This document shows positions 38,727-51,900 of a stretch of DNA of 64,000 nt, piece by piece. A program made the translations under genes and the position numbers. Location: positions 3,162,001 to 3,226,000 of the forward strand of contig VCCP01000005.1 in the NCBI GenBank assembly GCA_005765155.1, read 5' to 3'. The stretch is from Zelopaecilomyces penicillatus. Lineage: Eukaryota > Ascomycota > Sordariomycetes > Hypocreales > Pseudodiploosporaceae. A model generated the notes under the pieces. It made no database searches. It saw only the letters and a list, made by a program, of their open reading frames with translations, and had not been told where the DNA came from. Positions within the stretch are counted from its first letter, which is position 1; every line of letters starts with the position of its first letter.

Positions 38727-41700
38727 CTCCCTCTAGCAAGCTATATAGTATATAGCTAGCTCTTTATAAGGGGTTTTTACAGGTTTAAAAGGCTTAAAAA
38801 GCCTTGAAAAATAAGGCCTGTTAAAGCCTTAGTTAGCCTATCAGCAGGCATAGCCTTAGTTGTAAGATAATTTATCTTAAATAGCTTGCTAGCTGCTTCC
38901 TGCCTAATATAATGGAATTTTAGCAGGGTATGCTTAGTTCGGGTATACTGATCAGGGTTTTTAGTATTGCTTATAGAGGCTGTATTATTATAATATAGGT
39001 CTATAGGCTGCTGAAGGGGGATTTTTAGCTCTGTAAAGAGCCCAGAGAGCCATTTTAGCTCTTTTATAGCCTCTATTAAAGCATCTGATTCAGCTTCTAT
39101 AGTTGAGAGGGCTATAATGGTCTGTTTTTTAGCCTTCCAGTAGATAGGCCTGCTAGCTAGCTTAAAGAGATACCCATAGGTGGATTTGCTAGTGGTTTTA
39201 CAGCCTGTAAAATCACTGTCTGAATAGCCTAGCAGCTAAAGAGCTGGCTGTCTAGCCTATATAAGGCCTGAGGCCTTATATAAGATAGCTAGTTCTTTAG
39301 AGCCTTTTAGGTACTTTAGAAGGTTCCTAGCTGTGTTATAGTGGTTGATATAGCCCTGTTATATATATCGAGAAAGCCATTATATTGGAAAGGCTATATC
39401 AGGCCTGGAAAGCAGTATAAGATATATTAAAGTCCCTATAATCTGCTGATAGGTCTGTTGTTCGGCAGGGGTAAGACCCCTTTTTAGGGGTTCTTTTAGT
39501 ACTCTGGGCTGTAGGGGGATAGCTATAGGGGTTGTATCTTGTAGCTGAAAGCGCTGAAGAGCCTTATCAATGTACTGAGACTGGTGTAACCATAGCTCCT
39601 TTTTAGCCCGATTACAGCTGATTTGGACCCCTAAGAAAAAGGCTATAAAGCCTCTATCTTCTATAGCAAAAACCTTATTTAACAGGCGTTTTAGCCTGTT
39701 AATATAGGGTAGGTCGGGTCCTATAATAAGGCAGTCATCAATGTAGGTGATAATAAAGGTATTAGTCTGGGCGTTGATAAAGACAGCCGGGTCAGAGACT
39801 AAGGGTTAGAACCCTAGGATAGCTAGCAGCTTAATTAGCTGCTATTGCCATTTATGGGGGCCTTGCTTTAGCCCGTATAGGGCCTTTTTTAGCAGGATAA
39901 CCTGTTTTATAGCAGGGTTATAGCCTAGCTTAGCTAATAAGGCTGTTAAAGGCTGGTTTCCAGGGGTCTGGGTCTCTATAAAAGAAGAGAGACCTTCTAG
40001 AAATTCCATAAAAATATCCTCAGATAACTAGCTGTTTAAAAAAGCCCTTATAAAATCGATTTGTTCGATTTCCCAGTTATAAAAGGCTGCTAAAGCTAGT
40101 AAAATCCGCCAAGTAGGGGGAATACTAGTAGCTGTAAATGTTTTAAAGTAGTCTTTTCCTTCAATTTACATAAAACCCTTTATAACAAGCCTAGCCTTAT
40201 ATTTTAAGGGCTGATTTTATGAATCCTTTTTAAGCTTAAGAATAAGCCTATTTTTCAGGATTTTTCGGTCTTTTGGAACCTCTGAAAAAGGGATAAAATA
40301 CATGACTTTAGCTTGTAAAATCTGATGGAATTCGCTATAAATAGCACTAATCCATTATTTTTTAGCAGGGTCTTCTAGGGCTTGTTTCCAGCCAGCAGGT
40401 TCTAAAGAAGCCTTAACAGTGAATTTTGCCTTTAGCTTATAGCAGATATCTATAGGGTAGGCAAGATCTAGCTGTATAGGTTCAGAGTCTTCTAACAGCT
40501 GTTCAGGCTGTTTAGTAGGCTGTGGCAATTATGTTACAGGCTGTGATACAGGCTGTGGCAGCTGTTGTAGCGGTTGTGGCAGCTGTTATGGCGTCTGTAG
40601 TATAGGCTCTGGCAGTTGGATAGGTCTTCTGGCTTGATCAAGGGCTTATAAATCGGTCAGATCCTTTAGGGTAGGTTGATCTGTTGATTTTGGCTGGGTG
40701 TAAAGCTCTTCTAATTCTCCCTCTAAGCTAGAAGAGCTCTGAAGACTGTGAAAATTGCCCTTAAGGCCCTGACTTATAGGGCCTATTCCTTCTATAATAT
40801 AAAGGAAAGAGGTCTTAGTTACCTATCAGCGAGAGGGTATATAGATCGAATAGACATTTTTGCTTAGTGTAGCCAGCAGCCTGGCTGGTTCTATTCTAGG
40901 GCTTAGTTTAGCGCCTTATTAGCGCTTCTCAGCAGGGATAACAACCTTATAGTATACTCTAATAGCTCTATAGGCTGTTAAATTTGGTTTGTTAGCTACT
41001 AGGGCTGGTTTTAGCTCTTATAAGAAGAGCTATAATAGGCTAAGGTCCCTGTTTATAACCGCTATACAGTTGATAAGGTTAACTATAGCAGGTAAAATAG
41101 CGGTCTAAAGAAAAAGTGGCAGTTAGGCCCAGATCATAGTGGCTTGTAGTCGATCTAGAATAACCCTTATAGAGCGTTCTGGCAGGCTATTTTGCTTATA
41201 AATATAAGGGCTAGATATACTAAAACCAATACCTTTGCCTGCTAGCCAGTCTTTTAATAGTGCTAAGACCTCTTTTCCACTATTGAAATACAGCTATAAA
41301 GGGTATTTTTTATAGTGGGCTTTTAGCCCTCTAAATAACCCCTTTATAGTAGAGAAGACAGTATAACCTTCCTTATTAAATAATAAGAGAACCTTTCAAT
41401 AACGGGATTTTCTTTCTATTAGAATAAGCCCTATAGAGAGCTTATTATAAGGGGTCGGTTTTATCTGAAAGGTGTCTCCCTCTATAACCTCTAGTACTTT
41501 TAGTGGGTCTGGAATTAGGTTTTTAGAGGGTCTATGTACTGATTTAGCCTGTATACAAGCTAAACAGAAGAAATCTGCTTCTTTTACAACAGTAAAATCA
41601 GGTAAGCCCGCTGAAATTTTAGCGGTCTTTTTCAGCAGTTATAGGCCAATATAGCCGAGACGGATGTGCTAAATCCCTGCTAGCTATAGCAGCTTTTGGT

Positions 41701-44100
41701 AGCTAGTTTTAGCTGAAAGACCTGTATCTCCCTCTATAACAGTGTTTTTAGAGGGTTCTAGAAGGGATATAATATCTTCTAATGGGTCTTATGGCAGGCC
41801 TGAGTCTGGATCAGGGCTTTCTGGTATATATAGGCCTGAAATTTCAGGGCTTTTTATTGGTTCTAGCAGCTGTTTAGCTGGTTCAGAGGGCTCAGTGAGG
41901 TCCTCGTACATATCAGGGGGGGGTTTGGAGGTGATTTCAACCGCTATTGGATAGCTATAATAGTGATTAGAAGGCTCTATAAATTCAGGTATGGGCTTCC
42001 CTTTTTGCTAAAGGAAGAAGCCGTGTTTAGTGAAGTTTAGCAGTCTATAGTAGGTTCAGTTTACTATAAATAGCTTCTCTTGTAGAAGTGTACCACCAGA
42101 AGTATAATGCTTTACTTTACTTATTATATTTATATCTATATCAGGGATATATAGTGTATTTTTCAGCTCTAGAGTGCTATAAGTTCTAGGTTCAAGCTCT
42201 ATAAGCATTATAAATATAGCTATTCCAGATCCTTTTGGATAGATTGGACTGCCACCAGTTGCTATAGGCCTTGGTTTCTTATTATAGGCGCTATAACTAG
42301 TAAAGAGGGTTCTGTTATTAATAATATAGCATGTTAAGCCAGTATTATATAGCAGGGTATTCTTTAAATTAGTGTTATGATGGGTGTTATAAGCTGTTTC
42401 TTTAGGCTCTATAGCTTCTGAACCTTTTGTATTAGATTTAGAATCAGAGCTTTAGGTACTAGCTGCAGTGTTCCAGTCACCTATAGATAGGTTATAAGTG
42501 CCTATCATAAAGGAAGCTTTATTAGGTTCCTTACTATTAGTAGTAGGCTTCTTTGTCTTTTTATCCTTCTGAAAAGGCTTATAAGGCTGTTTTTCAATGG
42601 ATTTAGACGGTTTTTCCTTCTTCTTAAAGTCCTTATAGGTTTTTTTAGAAGATTCCTTAGCTTCTCTAGCTCTATAGGAGCCAGCTTTTACAACTAAAGA
42701 GCTTTTATTCTATAGCTCTTTTAGTAAATCCACTATAAGAAACTATAAATTCAGGGCATTAAGAGAGGTGCTAAGCGCTATATAAATCCTGATATTATTC
42801 CTTTAGCGTTCAGCCCACTATAGAAAAGCATCTTTTATAGCCTTTAGATACTGATTTATCTGATCTATAGGCTATATAGTAACTGAAGCTAACTGTAGCT
42901 TAGTGAGTTGAGTGTTAAATTCATTGTTAAATGCCTCTATAGAGCCTTTATAGCTACTAAAGCTAAGCTTGTGAAAGGCGCTATAGAGGGTTCTATACTA
43001 TAGGGTAGCATTATAATAGTATTGCTTATTTAGTATTTTATAAGCTTTTAGCGGTGTTATAATCTAACTTATAGAGGCTTGTGGGTGTTGTATGCAGTTA
43101 TTATAAAGTAATAGAAGTAAAATAGCCTGATAATGGTTGCTAAGGCTGAGGCTTATAATGGGATTTAAAAGAAAAATAAGTAATCCAAGTGCCTATAGTT
43201 GGATTAATAGGGCCTGAAGCTATTGGTTATAGTTATTAGGGCCCCTTAATCTATAGGCTTCTGGAAAGGCCTGTATTTTCTTAGATAGCTCTTTTAAAGC
43301 TAGTTCCCCTAGTATATTGGAGGGCTATACTAGCTATAATAGTGGCTAAGATGGCTTAGGTTAAGGTTATAGTGGTTCTTTAGCACTATCAGCCACTATA
43401 GCCCTTATAACTCAGGCCTATAGCTGTTATAGTTACTGGGTGAGCTCCTGTATCTAGGACCGAAGAGCCTATAATTCTAATAAATTTCCTTTTATTAGAA
43501 GGTCCTGATCGGATATTTTCAGAGTCAGACTGCTATAACTAGTGATTATAGTGGTATAAAAGAAACAATAAGCTTCTAAAAATAAGCTTATAACTATATA
43601 ATAGTATTATAAACAGCTGAAAGTGCTAGTTATAGTAGTGCTATATATAGCTGGATCTTAGTAAGAGCCCTGGAACTAGTTAATTAGCTAAAGGGATGCC
43701 AGGTATAAGGGTTGCCTATTATATACTAGCTATAGTTGGGTTATAGTATAGCTGGTATAGTATCTTTGCTTAGTTAGCTGATTTCTATAGTCTTATATAG
43801 GCCTTTTATAAAGTTGATTAGTAATTTGAGTGATTAACTATATTTGATATAGTTAGTAAAGCTATGACCTATAATTCTATAAATCTGAATTAGTAATCTA
43901 TAAATCCGAAAGTGGGTTATACTATAAGCTATAGGTCTGATATTTAACTCTTATATATACAGTGTTTTTTATGACTTCTGATTGATGGGAAATATAAGTC
44001 TGACTGGTCAGAGGAGGGGCGAAAAATCTGATATATAAAGAGGTTAAATATAATAGGAAAAAGAGTCTTTTTTTTATAGTCTAAAATAACTATTCTTCTA

Positions 44101-44111
44101 GGCTTATAATC
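44101..44111 (-). other. Candidate primer-binding site of element B
   Basis: GGCTTATAATC on the plus strand directly abuts the sense 5' LTR, the same as in element A at 18574-18584. It is consistent with a RIPped complement of the initiator tRNA-Met anticodon arm. The call is tentative. Confidence 0.35.
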
Positions 44112-44532
44112 TATTATAATTTATAGTATAAAATTATAATTAAAGCTAATAGTAATAATAATAGAAGAAAGGCAGTGAATAGTTATTTAGAGTAAAGTCT
44201 ATAGAAAAGAAGAAAGAAGTGATTAAATTGTTAATATAGAAAAGAAGAAGGATATAATTAGGAATCCTTTTATCTTTTATATCTATCTAATTCTAAGATA
44301 ATTTAGAATTATTTTAAGATATTCTAAATAACTATTTGGAATTATTAGATATTTTAAATACTAAAATAGAAAGTAAGTATTAATCTATCCCTTTATAGGT
44401 TAAGCTATAAGGGCTTTATAAGCTTAGCTTATTAAGCTATACAGGTCTAGCTGCTAGGTTATAGTAGATTAAGCTGCTAGACTATAGCAGGTTAGGCTGC
44501 TATATATAGAAAAAACCCATTTTATTTTAATA
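44112..44532 (-). repeat. LTR of element B, right copy (5' LTR in sense)
   Basis: 421 bp, the same length as the left LTR. It differs mainly by CA to TA and TG to TA changes and is followed by ATAAG. Confidence 0.9.
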
Positions 44533-44649
44533 ATAAGCTATTAGTTTATAGTATTATATTAAGTTTAATTTTAATAATAAGCTTAAAGCTATTATATAGA
44601 CTTTTCCTTAATATAAGATAATATAAAAGTATTTTTTTAAGATTCTTAG

Positions 44650-45070
44650 TATTAAAATAAAATGGGTTTTTTCTATATATAGCAGCCTAACCTACTATAG
44701 TCTAGCAGCTTAACCTGCTATAGCCTAGCAGCTAGACCTGCACAGCTCAATAAGCTAAGCTTATAAAGCCCTTATAGCTTAACCTATAAAGGGATAGACT
44801 AATGCTTACTTTCTGTTTTAGTATTTGGAATATCTAATAATTCTAAATAGTTATTTAGAATATCTTAAAATAATTCCAAACTATCTTAGAATTAGATAGA
44901 TATAAAAGATAGAAGGATTCCTAGTTATATCCTTCTTCTTTTCTATATCGGCAATTCAATCACTTCTTTCTTCTTTTCTACAGACTTCACTCTGGATAAC
45001 TATTCGCTGCCTTTCTTCCACTACTATCGCTACTAGCTTTAGTTATAACTTTATACTGCAAATTGCAATA
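44650..45070 (+). repeat. Solo LTR of the A/B copia family, inverted relative to element B
   Basis: 421 bp, reverse complement of the element B LTR, bounded by CTTAG at 44645-44649 and 45071-45075. The perfect TSD shows an independent insertion later reduced to one LTR by LTR-LTR recombination. It is less mutated than the neighbouring B right LTR (it keeps, for example, ATCGGCAATTCAATCAC-type segments). Confidence 0.9.
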
Positions 45071-45075
45071 CTTAG

Positions 45076-46899
45076 TATAGATAATATATATAAGATTAAT
45101 CGCTTTAAACTCTATCTTTTTTAGATTATTAATATTATTAATTAAAAGTCCTTTATAAACTTTATATTTAGCCTAATTAATATAGAAAAAAAGATTAGTT
45201 TTTAATAGCTTTATAAATAGCTTAATAACTTCTATTACTAGCTTAATATTAATACCCTATATATTATTATTATAGATAAGGAGATAGCTTTAAAAAGACC
45301 TTTTAGTACTATATTCTTTAATTTATAATAATAGCTTTATATTTATTATATAAATACTAATATAAAATAAAAACTTTAATTCTATTAAAGAGAGCTTAAT
45401 AGCTTTACTATTCCTAATAATTTTATTAATACTAAAACTAATAAAATTAATAATAATATTATTATATATAAAGCAGAATAATAAACTATTAAAAAGGGTA
45501 TTTTTATAAGCCCTAGCCTTAATAATTATAGCTATAAAGTAATATTTAAAGCCTAGCAGGCTATTATTTATATACTATAAAAAGCTAATTTCTTTAAGGT
45601 ATAATAAAAGATAAGGGCTATATACTATACCTATTAAAACTATATCTTAAGCTATATCTTAAAGGAATATATACCTTAATATAAATAATAAATTAAGTAT
45701 TATTTTAATAACTATTATAACTTTAATTAATAGATTAATAATTCTATAGAAATAATATATAAAGATTTAAAATCCTATTTAATTAATAGGTATATAAATA
45801 TCTTCTTTCTTTTTAACTTATTATAATAAATAATATAATAAAAAGAATATATTTATATTAAAAAGATAACTATAATATATATATATTAATAGCATTAATT
45901 CCTTAATTATATTTAGTTTAATATTATAATCATTATAATTATATATATAATAATTAATTTAATTAATAAATAATATTAGCTTACCTTAATTATAATCCTA
46001 TTATTAATTTATAAATCTATACTATTTAAATCTTATAATAACTATTTTATATAATAATATAGGCTTCTCTATTCCTATTTAATTCTATAAAGGCTAGATA
46101 CTATAAAGTCATTTTATAAAAAGGATATTTATCCTTATTAATAGCTAGAAAAGCTATTCATAGAAAGAGCCTTATTTATTATATTGATTTTAGCTATTTT
46201 AATACCTAGGATTTAAAAAAGCCTTTTTTTTAAATCTATAACCCTAATATTATTAAAAATCTTTATAACTAGCTATATCTTATTATAAATAAAAAGCTAT
46301 CTATACCTCTTAAACTAGGTATATAAGGTAAAAAAGAAATTAAAGCTATTAGGGTAATACTAATACTAATATAATATAAATATAGGTATAATAGCCTGCC
46401 TTATATAATATAATTAATTATAAAATAGTTAAATATTAGTATTTATTATATTCCCTTATAATTTAAAGTTAAGGGTATCTTTAATTAGCTTTTATTAATA
46501 GATTAATTAAATAATTATATAATTAATAAATAAAGGTAATTAATTATAGGATAGGAGGTAATATCAGCCTTTATATTGGAAAGGCCAGAGATAGGTAGCC
46601 TAGAAGATAATATATAGACTGATATATAATCTAAAGTATAATACTTTTATAAAGACCTTGGTTTTAAATAAATTAGCTGCCTCTAGGTATATTAATTAAT
46701 TAATTATATTAAGGAAATAAATCATTATCTTAGTAATATATTAAAAATTCTATTATAATATATTATAATTATATATAGGGATATAATAAAATTAGTTAAG
46801 AGGAGGGTAGCTATATAATATATAGGCTATATAATCCAAATAATAATTTTTTTATCATATAAATAATAATACTATTTAAGAAATAGAAAATAATTTTAT
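45076..46899. other. AT-rich, RIP-degraded sequence, unassigned
   Basis: No open frame or identifiable element. The segment 46560-46680 is less AT-rich, keeps some TG/CA, and resembles 32826-32880, so both may descend from one unidentified repeat. Confidence 0.5.
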
Positions 46900-49495
46900 T
46901 ATTTTTTATTAAAAATTATTACTAAGATTTAAAGAGTATATTAATAGGTTTATTAAGAAATCTAAATCTTTAAAAAAAGCCTTTACCCTTAATAAGATTT
47001 ATATTAAACCTTTATAAAGATTTAAAATAAATACCTATAGATTTATAAAAGAATTTAAACCTTTAATTAATTTTTTTATTTTTAATAATTTTTATTTAAT
47101 AAAAAAAAAATATTAATATTTTCTATTTTAAAATTAATAGATATAAAAATAATCTCTTTAATCTTTTATTATTTAATTTAAAAAATAAAATAAGCTATAA
47201 ATAAATATTATAGGATATTTAAAAATCTTTAAAGAAAAAAAAAAAGAAAAAGTAATAATATATTAATAGATTTAATATTTAATAAAAGCTAAAGATATTA
47301 ATATTAATATAATATATAAAAAGAAAATTATTAATATTTAATCTATTAATTTTTTTTTTTTAATAATTCTATTTCTTTTAAAAACTTAAATTAAAAAGCT
47401 ATAAAGTTATCTTAAATTTAATATTAATTAAAAAAAGATAATCTTTTTTAAAAATATTTTATAAAAATATTTTTTAATATAAAATATAATTTAAAATTAA
47501 TAAATATTTATTTAAAAAGGTTATTAAATAGGATTAATAAAATCTTAGTATTAAAAGAATTAAAAATCTTTATATAGCTTCTTTATAATAAAAAAAAGGC
47601 TTTTATTTAAAACTAATTTAAATATAAAAAGATAAACCCTTTAATTAACCCTTTTATAATAATTAAATTAATAGAATATAATATATAATAAAAGGTTTTA
47701 ATATTTATCCTTAAAGAATTTAAAAAAAAAATTATTAAACTATTTAAAAATAGATTAAATAAAGATATCCTAAAAGAATCCTATATCTTATATTAAAATC
47801 CTTACATCTTTATAATAAAAAAGAATAATAATCTAAAATTAATTAATTTTATTATATATATAAATAAATATATTATTAAAGATATATTTATTTCTTTTAA
47901 TATAAATTTTTTAATAAAGATTTTTTAATATATATAATTATTTTTCTTTTAGATTTTTTTTAAGCTATAATTAAATCCTATTAAACCCTAAAAGTAAAGA
48001 TATAATAACCTTTTTAATATTAATTAAATTATTATAAATATATACTCTTTTATAAAGTATAATAAATTCTATTATTTAATTTATAATAATTATAATATAA
48101 ATCTTATTTAATTTAATTCCTAGGGTATATTAACCTTTCTTAAATAATATAATTATTTAAGGATCTTATATTACTTATAATAAAAAAAAGATATAATTAA
48201 ATATTTATAATTTATATTAAAATATTTAAAGAATATTAATAAAGTATTATTTAATAATAAATTAATAGGATATATTATTTCTATTATTAAATCTTAATTT
48301 TTTAAGAAAATAATAAAAATAATAAGGTATATATATAAAATTAATAAAAGAAAATCTATAAGAGTAAAAATCTTAAAGATTATTAAATAAAGAATCTATA
48401 AAGATATTCTATAAATATACTTTTTCCTAAGGATAATTAAATATAATAAAATCTAAATTAAATATTTTATTTAATTAACTTTATTATTTATTAAACTTTT
48501 AAACAAAATTATTCTTTAAACTTAAAGTAAAACTAAATAAGCTATTATAAATAATGTAAAAAAAAGAATAATAAAAATACCTATTTTAATTAGCTTAAAC
48601 CTTAATAAAGAAAAAGATAAGATTATTTTAATATATTATATAAGTATTATTAATTAAAGAATAATTCTTTTTTAGATTTAGAAAAAGAAATAATATTTAA
48701 TTTAATATAAAAGTAATATTTAAAATATAATTAAATTAAAGTATAATACTATAAAAAAAGAATATTATAGAATACTTTATATACTTTAAAGGCTTTATTC
48801 TTATATTTATTAATAAGAATTTATATTAAAAATGAATACTTAAATCCTAATTTATTAATTAAATAAAGCTATAAATAATATTCTTAATATTATAGTTATT
48901 AGATAGATTAATTATATCTAGCTCTTTGATTTTATTATTAAATATATATTAGGAAAGAATAATAATATTATAAATAATTTATCTTAAAAAAAAGAAAAGC
49001 CTTTTAATAAGCTTAATATAAAAATAAAAAGGGATATTAAAGCCTTTATTAATATATATCTTAATACTATTATTATTAATTAATTAAATAAAAACTATTT
49101 TAAGGAATTAAAATAGATTATTAAATTTTTAAAGATATATTCTAAGTTATTTAAAATAAAAAGAAAATACTTTTATTATTTTTATATATAAGCTAGGAAA
49201 TTCTTTATTAAGAATTAAAAGCTTTAATTATAATTAATTAAATCTATAAAAAGCCTAATATTAATAATAAATAACTTAAAAGAATAAAAAAAACTAATAT
49301 AATAAATATATTTTATAATTATTTATAAAGAAAGAAAAATTATCTATAACTTTCTAAAAGACTATTATTAATAAAAAATAATATAGAATAATATTATAAC
49401 CTATTTAGCTTTTTATATAATCTATTAAAAATATATCTCTTAAAAATATAAAAAAAAAGCTATTCCTATCTTATTTAATCAGCTTATAATAAAAA
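46900..49495 (+). mobile_element. Ty3/gypsy element D3, RIP-degraded fragment
   Basis: This region aligns in direct orientation with about 2900-4350 of D1. The clearest anchor is the RNase H end at about 48920-48990 (LFDFIIKYILGKNNNI-like), matching LFDFIIKYI in D1. The reverse transcriptase entry lies around 47700-47850. The element stops without an LTR at the sharp change to genic DNA at about 49,496. The left limit is approximate. Confidence 0.65.
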
Positions 49496-49930
49496 TTTAC
49501 TTGTAGAGTGTGGCACGATTATCACTCTTTCTAACGCTTCGCTTTGAAAAGGATGCCAATATAATTCGGCAGCATTGGACCTAGTAAACACTTTTCACAG
49601 CCACCTTAACTGACCGTCTCATAGCTTTAAGTTTGGCCAGCACTTATACATACACCTTGCTTTGTGTGTAGGGGGCAGCTGTAAGAAAGACGGCTAGGTG
49701 CTACCCAGATTCACACACATTGCTTATATACGCATATTTCACTGCGTGCACCTCCCCTGGGTGCTAAAGCCACGTGTTTTATTAAAAGCCAGGGAGGTGC
49801 AGGCATGCATCCCCAAGATCTGAGTGTACTGACAAGTTTGTAATTGATTCTTATCAGCACTAGCTCACACCTCCGAACGCTTCAAGGCTAATAGCGATGT
49901 CAAGTGTCTACAGCTTGATGACACTCTATG
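49496..49930. other. Unique intergenic DNA: transition from the RIPped block, urk1 3' flank
   Basis: Base composition switches within a few bases from nearly pure A/T to balanced sequence. The segment probably includes the urk1 3' untranslated region. An imperfect inverted repeat, TGCACCTCCCCTGG at 49747-49760 and CCAGGGAGGTGCA at 49789-49801, could form a 13-bp stem. No gene is seen. Confidence 0.6.
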
Positions 49931-51873
49931 TTAACAGCGGAAATACCTCCTCTCAATCCAACGCTGCTCCTGATCCGCCAGAATGTTGCAGACCACAACT
50001 GTAATACCGGGAAATACGCTCATCAGCCGATGCAGCCCAACTCGGCCGGCTGAATGTGTTGCCAGCACAATTCTCTCCAAAGCCACGCCGTGATCCACGA
50101 GGACCTGCACTGCCATGAGGGCTGCCCCTCCACTGGCCATCTGGGTATCAAGCAGTAGAACACTCTCGTGCTTGTCAATGTCGTCTGGCAGTCTCAAGTA
50201 ATGAAGTTCCGGTTCCCCGGTAGAATAACTGGACTGGATGAGAAGACGCCCCGTTCTACAGTCCGGGATTGTCTTCCTCAGAGCTGGCTCAAAGGCAGAA
50301 CCACCCCTGAGCACAATCACAGCGCTAACCTCCCCTTTGGGTTGTAGCCCCTGGTACTTGTGACCCTGGGGGGTTTCAATATAACAACCCTTGAACTGAA
50401 CATTGTTAAGCGCTCTAGAAGTCCAGTTAGCAAAGAGATACCCGAGTGGGTTTAGAAAACAACACACTGTTCTATAATTAAAGCTGCCAAGCGGTCGAAG
50501 TAGAATATGAAATCTTCTGCAGAAGTGTCTATGTCCTGGAGAATAGTGTTCATGAATCGGATTTGTGGAGTTTCATCCAGAATGACAACCCGCTCAGACA
50601 GTGGCTCATCCCTACCTTTAGCCTCAAGGCTAGCCAAAGCTTCTCGATGGTGCGTAGACTTCTCGAATAGCTTTTTCTCGATGAACTGGACCATCATATC
50701 TATATGGGACGCATGTTAGTCTGGCTTAGGGGGGCAGGATTTGAGAAGGAAGGGAACATACTTAGTGCAACCCGATTCTCTATTCCCCTGGGCACAATCA
50801 GATCGGCCACTTTTCGCTGTGGCTCGACGTACTTTGAACAACATACAGTGAGCATTGTACACCTTCACAAGCTGCATGTAGCAACAAAGAAAAATGTCAA
50901 ATAGGTATAAACAAAACAGAATATCACATGACGCAAACGATGGAAAAGGTAAAAATATAGAGGTGGGGGTGGAGGGTAAGAGAATATGGACCAGACTGAC
51001 CTTTTCAAAGTTTGGTTTCACAAAGCCGAACCATTGCTTAATGCAGCCTTCGACGTCTCGGCCTCGATCTCGAACATCACGAATGACTAAGAGAAACGTT
51101 CACACAATATTCTTACAAGAGCTGCACACCTGAGCACTTACTTCTTCGTGATAGACAAGTGTCCGCATCAGCCTCACAGTATATCTAACATTGTTCAGAA
51201 ACTCTGTCATATCCGGTAACAGTGGCTTGTCCAACGAACCCCCATATCCAGCAGCGCACGAACTCGTGGATCATACAACGCAAAAATACCTTCTAGCACA
51301 AGAACGTGGGGCGAGTAGATAGATGTTGTGTGCTCGAGGCGTTGATGCTTGGCGAATGAGTAAACTGGAATTTCTGCTCGCTTCCTGGTACTCCAAATCA
51401 ATACGTACATCTTACCAGCACTCGAGCTAACAATGGCCTAGTCCTTACCCTGCCTTTAGATCTCGGAGGCGATCAACTAGGATGTCAAAATCGATGGCCT
51501 GCGGAGGCAAGCTTGTGTGAATCCCTCTAGAATAAGAATGCTAGGCGATTGTGGAAGTCATGTACATACATCTGGCGAGTCGAAGTCGTACTCGTTAGCA
51601 AAGGCCAGTTTCGACTGGTCAGGTGTCAACGTCTTGTAGAACGAGTCCTGGCCTGTCATTAGCCACGACTATCTAAACTTGTTTGATCATGGGCAATCAT
51701 GCCATGGAGAGAATGACAACCCAGGGCAAGTTCAGCTTCCTGACTATCGCATGGGATAGTGTAGACTTGCCAGACCCTGAGCTTCCAGCGACAGCGATGA
51801 TGCTAACATCTGCCCATGGAGGAGAGTAATAGGTCCGTTTCTGAACTGTGACATGACTTTCAAGCCCCGACAT
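49931..51873 (-). CDS. urk1: Uridine kinase with C-terminal uracil phosphoribosyltransferase-like domain
   Basis: Pyrimidine salvage enzyme of the cytosol: the kinase domain phosphorylates uridine/cytidine to UMP/CMP, and the UPRT-like domain is fused behind it as in other fungi. Nine exons fit in phase: 51873-51703, 51647-51570, 51498-51449, 51384-51240, 51184-51142, 51086-51001, 50831-50762, 50699-50468 and 50414-49931, encoding 452 residues. Seen: P-loop GSSGSGKS at 30-37, SMDSFYK across the first intron, KRAEIPVYSFAKHQR, EADADTCLSRR, and the UPRT PRPP loop LLLDTQMASGGAA at about 378-390, ending RRYFRC. The first intron listed (51648-51702) has a GC donor (ATG/GCATGA). The donor of the intron at 51185-51239 is the weak GTTCGT. 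An upstream exon (about 51967-52158) may extend the N-terminus. The gene starts about 1.4 kb from nde1, in divergent orientation. Confidence 0.93.
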
Positions 51874-51900
51874 TTCTTCGATGATGGATGCTGAGTTCAG

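Larger units (their letters stand above)
38306..44532 (-). mobile_element. Ty1/copia LTR retrotransposon B (minus strand), complete but inactivated
   Basis: This 6.23-kb element has two 421-bp LTRs (38306-38726 and 44112-44532) and the duplication ATAAG on both sides (38301-38305, 44533-44537). Coding is on the minus strand, from right to left: gag, a protease-like segment with a conserved RTLFTSY-type stretch (about 42320), integrase, and reverse transcriptase with KKALYGLKQG, SDPAVF and the intact catalytic box YIDDCLIIG at about 39730-39745. A purine tract (AGAGGGAG in sense) abuts the left LTR. Stops interrupt every domain. It is the sister of element A and less decayed, so it is the best reference for the family. 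Confidence 0.9.

Noticed and set aside
1..49495. CRISPR arrays, bacterial-type operons or defence islands
   Set aside because: Repeats found are LTRs, a dispersed 397-bp repeat and short AT tandem duplications. There is no regularly spaced array and no bacterial gene structure.
1..49495. Mitochondrial DNA origin for the AT-rich block
   Set aside because: No mitochondrial genes or rRNA are seen. Nuclear LTR retrotransposons with RIP signature, contiguous with nuclear genes, explain the composition.
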